Source: Trichosporon coremiiforme
Lineage: Eukaryota > Basidiomycota > Tremellomycetes > Trichosporonales > Trichosporonaceae
Reading direction: 5' to 3'
Assembly (NCBI GenBank): GCA_039545355.1
Contig: BCJJ01000024.1
Coordinates: 310,001 to 374,000 of the forward strand
DNA length: 64,000 bases
Every line of letters starts with the position of its first letter. Position 1 is the first letter of the stretch. A program made the position numbers and the translations under genes. Below, one piece after another: positions 31,901 through 42,182 of this stretch. The notes beneath the pieces were generated by a model. It was not told the DNA's origin. It searched no databases and was given only the letters and a program-made list of their open reading frames with translations.

Positions 31901-33840
31901 GAAGCGCAAAAACTGTGCTCCCGACGACAACGACCTGCCCGCCCCCCCTGCGATCTGCCCGACTTCCGTTCAAGAGGGCACGAAGCGAACCCACGCCTAT
32001 TCCTGCATGTGAGCGAGACGCGGCCACGGGTCTCCGATGCCCAGGCAGTGACGTCGGTATTCCTGCTCTGGGACTGGAACTTGTGCGAGGCATTGAATGC
32101 GAGTGGCAGGCTCTGTCTGCAGATCCCTGGTCAGTCGCAGGAGAGATGAGGAGGGAGGATCACCTGCGACTGTTCGAAAAGCTATGCGGCGGCGGACTCC
32201 TGGAGCGGTGGTTAGAGTGGGATACGGAGGACTTGGCAATGTTCGCGTATGAACTGACCAGGGATGTGGCGGACCCCCTTTGGATCCGATGACATTGATG
32301 CGGACGACATCAAGAGTCTGGCTGAAACCGATGAAGACGAGTTTGAGCATAACCTTTTTCGACTTGGTCGCCTCGCCGTCGCTGAAGTCGCTGCTGGAGG
32401 GCGAAGGTCGTCTTTACACGCCACCGAAAGGCATCGCATCGACATTGAGCAGCTCCCTCACATCCTTGACGACGTGCCCTGCGCGCCCTGCGAGCCACTT
32501 CAAGGTGGATGAAAGAGAGAGAGCCGACCTAGAACAGCGCCACTACCGTCTCTCGGCCTTCAACTTCAGCCACTATGGAAGGCTCGACCATATCAACGAA
32601 GTCTGGCCAGCGTCCATAGAACAAGTCAGAGGCTCGGAGTGTCGGGGGATGGGTCTCGATATCGTGCTCTTCGTACGCATGGTGTACAGTTCCATATACG
32701 GCATGTTCCCATCTGGTGCCATACGAGGGCAGGCGGCTTGCGGCAGTCCTCCTCGCCTCCGGGCATGAATGTCCTCGAAATTGTTAGGGGTTCGAGCCGC
32801 CTGTGGCACCAATACGAAACCGAACAACCACCCGACATCTTGCGCACACACAGACATGAGGGGGCGAGTTGACCAAGGTATTGGAGACTGGCTTCAGGTT
32901 GTCATGCAGTGGTACAGGGCGCGGCCACGCCTCGTGCGCTATACCGACTGCCTGAGGTCCATTGATCTTTTGCACCTTCACAGTGCTTTGAAGCAGGGCC
33001 CCTGTGCTGTGTGCTTTTGTGACGCAATGTCATTCTCGATTCGTCTCTCCCAGTAACTCGAGCACAACAAACGACACTACGACTGCTGCGCGCCGCTCAC
33101 CGCCGTCTTCAACGTCACCGTTAAAAGTCACTGTGACATAACGCATTTCCTGGTGTTGGACACGATGTCGTACAACCACAAGTCTGAGGGTGAGATCATT
33201 TTGCTGCACAAGGTCGAGTCTTCCTACGGAAAAGCGATGCGAGGCGAACCTTCAGCACTCTGGTTCACCCTGTTTCGTCTGCTTCATCATCCAGTCCACG
33301 GAGAGCGTCCCTTCCCAGAAGCTCGGAAGAGTGCCGAGGGCAGTATCACCATCACTGGTCACGAAGCGTGGCCGTTGGACCTGCTTCTGTCACTTGGGCG
33401 ACGACGACCGAGGTGCACTCTTGTCGCGCTGCCGAGCCAATGTACCCGTAGACCTGAAGAAGGAGCTCGATACTTGGGACGACGAGCGCTCGTTTTGTAG
33501 CGCGACTCGATTGGTGGAATAGGTATAGGGGGGCGACTTGCGGACGACCCTACAGATCCTGACCTCCGATACCCCATGTGCGCCCCGAAGCCAGTGCGTC
33601 GCCTCACGGACGGCTGAGTGGAAGGCAGAGAACGGACACACGTACTTCGGGCTCATGACCGACTCCAAAGCTGTATACCGCTTACCCAAGCCCCTCCCGT
33701 CCTTCAGCGGCCTGGTGGCAAACCACAAGGCGCTCCTTGCCGAAAAAGGAAAGTTCACTCGCCGTGAGGGGAGGGGCTCGCTGGAAGTGGAGCTCGACTT
33801 TACGCTTTGGCGGGAGAGCAGCTCGACTTTTCTTCCATAA
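31901..33840 (+). pseudogene. Second decayed protein-coding gene, family unknown
   Basis: An ATG at 31901 opens a basic N-terminus (MKRKN) that soon stops. A neighbouring frame continues with KRARSEPTPIPACERD and a helical segment, LFEKLCGGGLLERWLEWD, to 32292. A third frame (about 32283-32512) carries DDIDADDIKSLAETDEDEFE. A fourth frame then stays open from about 32497 to 33500 except for TGA at 32766-32768 and TAA at 33054-33056; it includes HFLVLDTMSYNHKSEGEIIL. Two further frame changes reach a terminal segment, ending at 33840, with NGHTYFGLMTDSKAVYRLPK. Frame changes do not coincide with good splice sites. The original gene was probably near 600 codons. Its leading basic segment followed by helices resembles lineage-specific F-box-like proteins, but no domain can be named. 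Confidence 0.55.
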
Positions 33841-35666
33841 ATGATCTCCTCTCGTCGGCAAGCCCATTGCAGCCTAAATGCTAGCGAGCGCAATGCCATG
33901 AGATGCTGTCCTCCAACATGCACTGCAATGATTACTCAATGTCCTCTGTTGGCAAAGCAACGGGGCGCCAGGTCTGCAACGCCCGCGGCGCTCATTCCGC
34001 AGCCACCCACACACACCCATCTCTGCGGCGCTCATGCGTGCCCATTGTTCTATGTCTGCCTTGCATCAGTAGGTGATCAGTTCCCGTAACGACCCCGAAA
34101 TGAGTAAGCCACAAGGGAGGTCGCTAACCGAGCGCAGGTGTATGCTAGGAGAGCACATGGACCCACGCCCCCTGTTTTGCAGCCCATGCCCGATTCCAAA
34201 CGCGGCACCTGGACCCCGCTGTTGTCTGCAGAACAGGCCCGCATGCCGCAGTCGGGAAGTCCGTCGGCGAACGCAGGGGACCGTAAGCATCTACCGCGCA
34301 GTGTTCAAGCGTGTTTCGGCGGTAAACCCGAATGCAGAAGTGACGTCGATTGCAGTGGGTTGTAGAAGTTAGAAGGTGGGGCACCCCGCCCGGCCCAGAA
34401 TAGAAACGCAACCGAGCGCTGCCAGCGGTGCCGACTAGCGGCCCTCAAGGCCCTCGAGGCACCACGTGCATTCCGCTGTCGTCTGCGCGCTCTACGAGCT
34501 CCCATTCCGCACGCAGACGTTCCTTTTCGTCAAGAGCTGCGGCGCTCCACGGGCCAGGAAGGGTCTGCAGAAGTCACCCGCGAACTCGCCCCGCAGTCTA
34601 TCAACTCGCATTCACCGCGGTCGCAGGACGCAGTTGTACGGCGTTAATAGACACGTTCAAGGGTACCTGCCCCGTGCTCGTATCGGCCGAGTAGCCGACA
34701 GGCTGCTTGTTCGATATCCTCGGCGCCCTGGCTTGCTCCGGATCGCTATTGGCGAGTGTACCGAGCGGGCTGACGGCAGCTGGCGCCTGAGACATCTCGA
34801 TCATGGCCAGGTTGTCAGGTCGTCCGGATCTGGAGCCTGCACGGCTGATCCCCCGCGCAGCACCCTGTCGCCCTGTCGAAGCGGTCAAGATTGTCCCGAC
34901 GCAACACTCCCTGCGTAAGTGCTGTATGCGCCCTGGCTAAATGTAACAAACTTCAAGGTGTTCAGGTCGTTTTGTGTCAGGATTACGCCGTCGTGCGCCG
35001 CCTGTCGTACTTCCAGACGCAGAGTCGCACAGCGTCCAAGAGACGACAGGAGACCGACGTTAAAAGAGTGAAAACGGACCTGAAAACGTGGCGAAACGTG
35101 GCTCGGAGCGCATATAGCGTTTCCAGCCCACCGGGCCCACAACTTCTGCACCGGACTTAGGATCCGGGGTAACCGCCCTGAGCTCATTGGCCACGTCCGG
35201 ATCAGGAACGGACCGTCATTCACGGGAATTGCGGGGATCCTGGTTCGCCCTTACCGGCCTCGCACACATGGGCGGCATCGGAGGTACCTGCGAGCGCACT
35301 CGGACGACTGGGCGGCACTGGCGGTGACGCACCGGCGGTCCTGGCGGCACTGGCGCGGCTCTGGGGGTGCCGGAGGTGCTGGGTGGTGATCGCGATCACA
35401 TCTAGCCATGACGTCTAGTTGATCCTCGTCTCGGGACGCATCTAGCGGGTGGCGTCTCGCTTATCATGTCTGTGTTGGATGCTATCTGCCGCCCTGGTCG
35501 CTCACTGCTGGACTCGATTCATACAGGACAACCGGACTGATCTGCTACACTGGCTGCTCCTCGCGGTTGCTCTCTTGCTCTCGCCAATGTTTCTGGGGAT
35601 GAAAACGTTTACTGCTGATTTTCCGGACTCTTCCGGCTTGGGCACCGGGGGGCGGCCGTTCCCGCC
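33841..35666. other. Gene-poor stretch with possible gene remnants
   Basis: I see no intact gene. Fragments such as YELPFRTQTFLFVKSCGAPR (plus strand, about 34490-34550) look like further coding debris. Bases 35270-35390 are a GGC/GGT-rich simple-sequence stretch. A plus-strand open frame at 35449-35670 encodes a 73-aa hydrophobic peptide that overlaps the stop of the next gene; without homology or context it was not called. Confidence 0.45.
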
Positions 35667-37294
35667 TTAAGCCGCTTTGACGGGGACGGCGTCGGCCTGC
35701 TTCTTCATGTGCTCGGGGATGAAGTGGACCTCGGAGGCGACTTTGTCAGCGCTCTCGAGGCGTGCCTTGGCCGCAACTTCGGCACTCTGCATGCGGTTGC
35801 GCTCGAGCGCCTCCTTGATAAACTGGCCACCTGTCTGAATGTCAGTCATGAACCGCAGCGGGGGACTTACGATGGGAGGGTACTTCTTGTTTGGGCCCTG
35901 AATAACCTCGTCGGTACGAGCCTGGTTGAAGAAGGCCATGGAGTAGCGGGGTCCGCGGCTCTCGTTACCCTCGGGAAGGCGGACGCGGTGGTAGGTAGAC
36001 TTGAGGCGGTCGTCGGACCAGCGCATGAGCTGGTCGCCAATGTTGCACACGATGCGGTCCTGGCGCGCTTCGACGGGGATCCATTCCTGACCCATGCCAA
36101 AGTCGCCGACGACCTTGCGGCCAGGGCAGACCTCGAGGCCTCCCTCACCATTACGCTGGAAGAGCATGGTGAGGACGTCGAAGTCGGCGTGCGCTCCCGC
36201 GCGCCAGAAGTTGGGGCCGAACGTCTTGCCCTCGCACGAATGGTAATGCAGCAGGCGCAGCACGTCCTGCGAGTCGCCCTTGCCTTCGCTGTCCACGGTG
36301 CCGATCGTAAAGGTGTCCTTCGGCAGACCAAGCCCATCAGCAAAGCATTCCATAACCTTGACCGAAAGCCTGGACGTCAGCATTATGTCGTTTAGGGGCC
36401 GGCATGTTGTGTGTATGGTGCGGGCCCCGGCCGGCCGGCGTAAACACCGTCCGAGTTGGGCAGGCACAGGTCCGAGAGTCATGGAGCGGCATGGTTTAGA
36501 CGACGGCCGCCAAGCAGGTACGAGACAGGTCCGTATGGGCTGCCCCGTTTTGCCAGAGGAGAAGGCGGCGACGGAAACAGGAGGAGGGTTGAGGCTGAAA
36601 TATGCCAGGAGAAGCCGCGGGTGAGCCTGAGAGCAAGCGTCATCGAAACGGCGAAGTGGGGTCCAAAGTGGGGTCTCCACATCTCCGCACTGCAAACTCT
36701 CTACCCCACTTGATCCCTGGCGGGTGTTCCGGCTCTGCTCGTGCGCCCTCATGCGCCCCTCGTGCGCCTCCGACATGTTGCACACCTGCGCCCTAGTCAG
36801 GGCGGGATCGGCGCTTGCGCAATGTGATTCGCCCTGGTACCACACACCCGGACTTGCGGTGCTTATCGGGAAATAGAATGAGGGTGCACCTGGTACGGGG
36901 TGACGAGAGACACTCACGTTTGGATCTGGTGCATGAACTCCTCAGACTTGCGCTTGAAGCCGTCGACGTCCTCGTCGCTGGGCCACAATCCTTCCATGCG
37001 CGCGAACTGCAGCTGCATGCTCTCCTTCTGGTCGGCGGTCCCCGTGCTGGGGCGGACCTGCGTATTCTTCTCCCAGCCAGCGTTTTTGCCATCCAGAGGC
37101 GTCTTCGCTTTCACGTCATCCGGCAGGGCGAAGAAACGCTGGCTCATCTTGAACATGCCGTCCACATCCTCCTGGGGGATGCCGTGGTCAGACAGCGTGA
37201 AAAAGCCAACCTCGGTGGAGGCATCCATGAGCTGCTGAATGATCTCGTCGCGACGGTTGTCAAAGTCACGAAGGCTAATCGTGGGGACGTGCAT
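35667..37294 (-). CDS. 2-oxoglutarate/Fe(II) dioxygenase, IPNS family, thymine 7-hydroxylase-like
   Basis: Three exons are predicted: 37294-36918, 36369-35871 and 35834-35667, giving 347 aa. The N-terminal non-haem dioxygenase domain (residues 1-115) is followed by the jelly-roll core. Iron ligands are His and Asp in AHADFD and the distal His in STYHRV; the 2OG-binding arginine is in RYSMAFF. The phrases LRLLHY, MLFQRNGEGGLEV, GDQLMRWSDDRLKSTYHRV and KKYPPI agree well with my knowledge of fungal thymine 7-hydroxylase and its relatives. That enzyme oxidises the thymine methyl group stepwise towards iso-orotate. The alternative is another small-molecule IPNS-type oxygenase. Intron 1 is 548 nt, about ten times the local norm, yet has canonical gtgagt and CTGAC signals. 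The neighbouring nucleobase permease at 39563 is divergently oriented. Confidence 0.82.
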
Positions 37295-39562
37295 GCTGGT
37301 CTTGCGTTGTGTGTCGTTGGGGCGGACAAAAGAGATAGGAATAGGACTTGTTCTACCTTGGCAGTCAGATGACAGAGAAGTGGAGTAGCTCTTGACGGCG
37401 GAAGTTGGCGACGTACTGTTACCTGGGTGGCTTGGCAACGTTTGGTTGGTGTTGGAGCTGAATGTAGACGCTTGGCACTCTCGACGTCCATGGGACACCG
37501 CTCCTTCTATTATACCCCACTCCTGTTGTGCTCGGTTTGCCGTTCTGGAGAGTCGACATACAAGGGCTCCGGGCAGGGCAAGCCGCGTTGCGAAGTCCCA
37601 GCATCGCTAGCGCGGGTTCGAATAGTTCCGCGGCGGTTGCATGAGGTACAATCACGAACTCACGTACTTCACGTCGCATCGCTCGCGCAGGCCGCATCGC
37701 AAGCGAACAAGTGGGTCGCAGGCTGCCCCGCGTTCACGAGTTTGGTGCCCCATGGTGAAGCGCGTGGGAGGGGAAGAAGCTTTAGCGGGATAGAGAGGGC
37801 GGGGGAGGCGTTCCGATCGCTTCGAGGCGGAGGAGGCACATGATAAGGCTTGATCGCGATGTATGTGCTCCCCGCGTTTCGCCCCCGCTCTTTCGTTCTC
37901 CGATGGGCGTTCCGGTCCGCGCCCGACTCTCAACAGTGCCGGCGGTACAGCAATAGCCTGCGCTTTGTTCTCTGACGCTTGAGACGTGTTAAGCCTGTCT
38001 AACAAGTCTGACGTATGTCGCGAAGCTAAGTGGACGCTAGAATTGCTCGATTCGGGTTTGAACGGTCTTGTCTGGTGTCGCAGCTGCTCTCGGTGCGCAG
38101 TTGCGATTGTAGCAGCCTGTTGGTGTTCGGGTATAATCAAAAGTTATCTTTGGAACACCCCAGCGACGTAAGGATTGCGCAGACTGATCGCCCATGACGC
38201 GCCGGGGCCGATGGGCACGGGGTTTTGGCTATGTGAGCGCCTTTCGCAGATATCAGGCGGTCAGTGCTCCCCAGGCCCCGTGCAAGACGCGTGGTGCGGG
38301 GAAAGCGGGGGAGGTCCGCCAGTCAACAAGCAGAACGGAGGCGCAGAACACGGGCGCAGTAGATAGCCAGCCAGATCGAACCACATCACTCTCAGTCGTA
38401 GGGGCAAGGTATGATCATCTGATCATGTGAACGACGCCCTGGGCAGTGGATTGTGGAGGCAGCTATTCACGATTGCGGGTTGGGGATGTAGATGGAACCG
38501 GGCATCGGACTTGGACATGGAGTTATGTTCTAAGGTTCGTCTCGTTAGTCGTCAGACAGTTCATTCACAGGTATTCCAGCGTCATGAAAGGCAGGCGTCT
38601 CCGTGGAAGCCGGGGTAAAGAGTCATCTGATCAGGTGGACGTTGAGCCCCGCTGAGGGCTTGGTCACACAGTTGTGGGCAGAAGAGGCGCGGATCCGGGG
38701 TAGAGGGTGCGAGCGGGGTATAATCATTGGTGGATGTTCGCATCGGTGTTCGCCTCTCGCGCTGGTGTTGCTCGCCTGCTCCATGGAACTCTGCGCGTTT
38801 GCAGCGGGGATACCGCGTAAAGAGCGTGAGGAGCGCAGAGTGGGGCCGGTTTGTGAGTCGAGGATGATTCTCGGAGATGAGGTCGAATCACGAGCCATCA
38901 AGATGCCGGATCGGCATATTCGATCCCTGAACATTCCCTGAAAACGATAAGCATGGTTCGTCTGCTGACGCTGCGCCCGCGGCCAACGCCGTCGCTCTGG
39001 CTGAATTACGCTGGCCAGTCAACGCGCCCCGATGCCGCTCACGGCTCTGGTTTGCTGCTGACATTGCCCCTGGCGAGCCCAGGGCCAATCGTGTGCGTCA
39101 GGGGAGCTAATATGGTCAGGACCGGTGACATGTTCCTTCTGGAATTTGGGTTGACATCTGGAGCCCTTGCCCGTTGGCCCTGGACCCCGCCCCGGCTCCC
39201 ACACTCGCACAAAGATTACCCCGTCCCCGCCGTCTCCAGCTGGTCCCAGTTGAGCCGCGCCGGGTATGCGCGTATGGGGCCGATGTGATATCGTGTATCA
39301 TCCGGGTTTGTACCCACCCATCCTCAACTCCGGCCATCCAGTCCGGTCACTCGGCCCATCGCATTTCGATTCGCTTGCCGCGCTCGTCTGCCTTACCCCT
39401 TACCTCTCCCTCAACTCCTGCTCCCTTCTGCTGCCTTGCCTTGCTGTTCGCGACGTCGCGACTGTGTGGAGCAAAGCAAGCTTCGGTATATATAACTAGA
39501 CCCTCTTACCAACATCAGACTTGCATCATCCCCCACACTCGCCCCACTCGACTTCAAGCAAC
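37295..39562. other. Long divergent intergenic region between the 2OG oxygenase and the permease
   Basis: About 2.3 kb contain no gene I can support. A minus-strand open frame at 37652-38140 has low-complexity composition and no recognisable domain. The palindromic words TGATCATCTGATCA (38411-38424) and CTGATCAGG (38627-38635) occur here, with a similar site at 43450. A TATA-like element precedes the permease and is listed separately. Confidence 0.45.
39487..39495 (+). promoter_or_regulatory. TATA-like element of the permease gene
   Basis: The word TATATATAA lies about 70 bp upstream of the permease start codon, with a CT-rich leader between. Confidence 0.5.
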
Positions 39563-42182
39563 ATGGGCTCCCCAACAGAGGTCACCTACAACGACAACGA
39601 GAAGCACCTCGGTCAGACTGCCGATGTCGACGAGAAGGATGCTACCAACGTCAACGTTCTCCCCGCCGGCTCCTCTGAATCCTCCGTCGTTGAGGGTGCC
39701 GAGCTCGGCCACGTCCCCCAGTCAAGGAAGTTCAACATCAAGCGCTTCTTCCGGTCACTTGTTACCAAGCAGGCTTGGTTTGGTGATTACGTGAGTACAC
39801 TTCCGCCTGGCCACCACCGTTACCGAGCTGACTTCTCTCCAGGACTATGGATCGCTCTTCGTCCCGAACATTCCCTTCCTCTGCAAGGCTAGCCCGCTTC
39901 CCTTCTACGGCATCGATGACAACCTTCCCTACCTCCTTCTGATCATTCTTGGACTGCAGCAGTGAGTCCTCGTCATTGCTGACACACTTCCCTCTCGAGC
40001 ATCACTGACCCCCCCAGCGCCTTCGCTATGCTTGGTGGTGTCGTTGTTCCTCCTCTCCTCCTCTCTGGCGCCGCTGGTGCCAACATGGGTGACGATGTTA
40101 CTCAGTACCTCGTCTCGGCCGGTCTCATTTACTCTGGTTTCGGAACTGTCTTCCAGATTTCGCGTCGTCGCATTTTCAAGACACGGTACTGGATTGGCAC
40201 TGGTCTCATTTCGGTAACCGGCACTGCTTTCACCTTCTGCAACGTCTCGCTTAAGTATCTCAACCAGTGCTACGACAACGGAGCATGCAAGAGGGCGCCT
40301 GACGGATCCAAGCTTCCCTGCCCTGATGAGTTCGGTGCTCTTCTCGGTACTGGCGCGCTCACTGGTATCTACGCCATCGCCCTTGCTTTCGTACCGCCCC
40401 GTATCCTGAAGAAGTGCTTCACTCCCATCGTCATCGGTACCATGATCACCTTCATCGGCGCTTCGCTTGTCACCTCTGGTGTTAACAACTGGGCGTGAGT
40501 ATCCATCCCTGCATTTGACGTCCTCGTTTCGATGCAACTCCACCCTGATTTAACCGGGATGGGAGGCATTTTACAGTTTTGCGTCTCCACGGCCCCATGG
40601 GTGGTGCATCGTAATCCAGATCTCGATTTGCAAGGATCGAGGTCTTGCAAGACACGCGCTCCGTTGCTCCGAGGAACGAGCCTCCTATCTTGCTTTGTTG
40701 AATGGATGCTGACGTACAGTGGCGGCGCTGGTCTCTGCTCGACCAACCACGACCTCCTCTGCGAGTCTGGAACGCAGCCCCACAAGTGGGGATCCGCCTA
40801 CTACCTCGGTCTCGGCTTCTCGTGCATGGCTGCTATTGTCATCTGGTGAGTGTCTTCCCCTCCTTCCTTCTATCCCTTGCAATTCCCCGTTCTGCAGTCA
40901 ACTAGGCTTGCGGCGGTGAATTTGCACACATGGTTACGAAAAAGTGTCGCTCTGGCTGGGTCCCTGGTCGGTGGGAGCCCTGGACGGGTCACCCCACCCA
41001 CAGACCCTGACGATCGATCTCGACCTCGAGCCAGCATGCCCACCCTCAATCGTTCCTTTTCACCGCATGACTCGCACCACTCGCCGTGTGTGCGCCGCAC
41101 TCGCCGAGTAGAGTTTTGAGCTCGCCTCAGCACCCACCCGTGCGACCCGCCCAGTGCCTGGTGCATCATCCGCACCACCCGGCTAGGCGCATGCACATCA
41201 GCCGTGCTGCAAGCCCGCCGGCTACCGCTGCACGGCTGATGCGAGCATGTGGCGGGATCTGCCGCCACTCGGTGCTCCAAGGTCCGGACGAGCGGCCGGC
41301 TCCACAAACCATGCACACTCCCCCCTCGCTTCCCGAGTGTGGCACAATCGCTGACAATGCAGTGAGGTGTTCGGCTCCGCTTTCATGAAGTCGTCTTCGG
41401 TTTTCATCGGCTTCCTGGTCGGTATGATCATTGCTGCCGCCTGCGGTTACTTCAACACCGAGGTCATCAAGAAGGCTCCTGGCGCTACCTTCCTCTTCGT
41501 GCACACGTTCAAGCTTAGCATCCGAGGCCAGCTCGTGTTGCCAATGATGGCCGCGTGGAGTGTCATTGTCGCCGAGTCGGTTGGTACAATTACCGCTTCT
41601 GGACAGTGCTCCGACCTCGACATTGCCTCCCCCGAGTTCATGACCCGTGTCCAGGGTGGTATGCTTGCCGACGCCATCTCGGGTACTCTTGCCAACCTCT
41701 TCACCTCGCCTCCTCTCACGACCTTCCCCCAGAACGCGGCTGTCATTGCGCTCACCCGCAACGCCTCGCGCCAATCCGGCTACTGCTGCGCCTTCATTCT
41801 CTTCATGATGGGTGTCATCAGTAAGATTGGAGCCATCTTCGTCGCTGCGCCCCCCGCTGTCATCGGAGGCTTCACGACCTTCCTCTTCGGTTCGGTCTCC
41901 GTCTCTGGTGTCCGTATCATGGCCTTCGCCGAGTGGACCCGTCGTGAGCGTTTCATTGCGACCGCCGCCTTCGCCCTTGGACTTGCCTCGCTCGTCAACA
42001 AGACCTGGTTCTCGTACATCTTCACGTACGACGGCCCCAACACCGGTCTGAAGGGTTTCCTCCAGGCCATCACTCTCGTTGTCCAGGAGCCGTACCTTAT
42101 CGCCGCCGTTGTCGCGGTCTTCCTCAACCTCGTTCTTCCCCACGAGCCGGTCGACCCCAACGCGCTTCCCGAGGCCCACTAA
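39563..42182 (+). CDS. NCS2/NAT-family nucleobase permease (UapA-like)
   Basis: Five exons are predicted: 39563-39790, 39843-39961, 40018-40494, 40720-40845 and 41363-42182, giving 589 aa. About 75 polar cytosolic residues lead into some 12-14 membrane segments. The transporter signature elements are visible: the QH motif in the first membrane helix (LGLQ-HAFAMLGG, joined by splicing) and the SPPLTTFPQN segment before the NAT signature. The NAT signature normally reads Q-N-x-G-x4-T-R; here it is QNAAVIALTR at about residues 440-449, so the usual glycine is alanine. NCS2 proteins take up xanthine, uric acid, uracil or thymine with protons across the plasma membrane. Substrate is uncertain because signature residues set specificity. 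Intron 4 is 517 nt, far longer than the others. The neighbouring dioxygenase suggests a nucleobase role. Confidence 0.9.

Noticed and set aside
30000..35600. Transposon insertion as the cause of the debris block
   Set aside because: No long terminal or inverted repeats, target-site duplication, reverse transcriptase or transposase motifs were seen; the pieces look like decayed host genes.
35449..35670. 73-codon hydrophobic open frame as a small membrane protein
   Set aside because: It overlaps the 3' end of the convergent oxygenase gene, and no leader, intron or family supports it.
37600..37660. GGGTTCGAATAGTTCC as a possible tRNA T-arm
   Set aside because: The loop is the wrong length and no D-arm or anticodon stem lies upstream.
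37652..38140. 162-codon minus-strand open frame between oxygenase and permease
   Set aside because: Low complexity, no domain, no splice structure and no promoter-like leader; kept only as a note.
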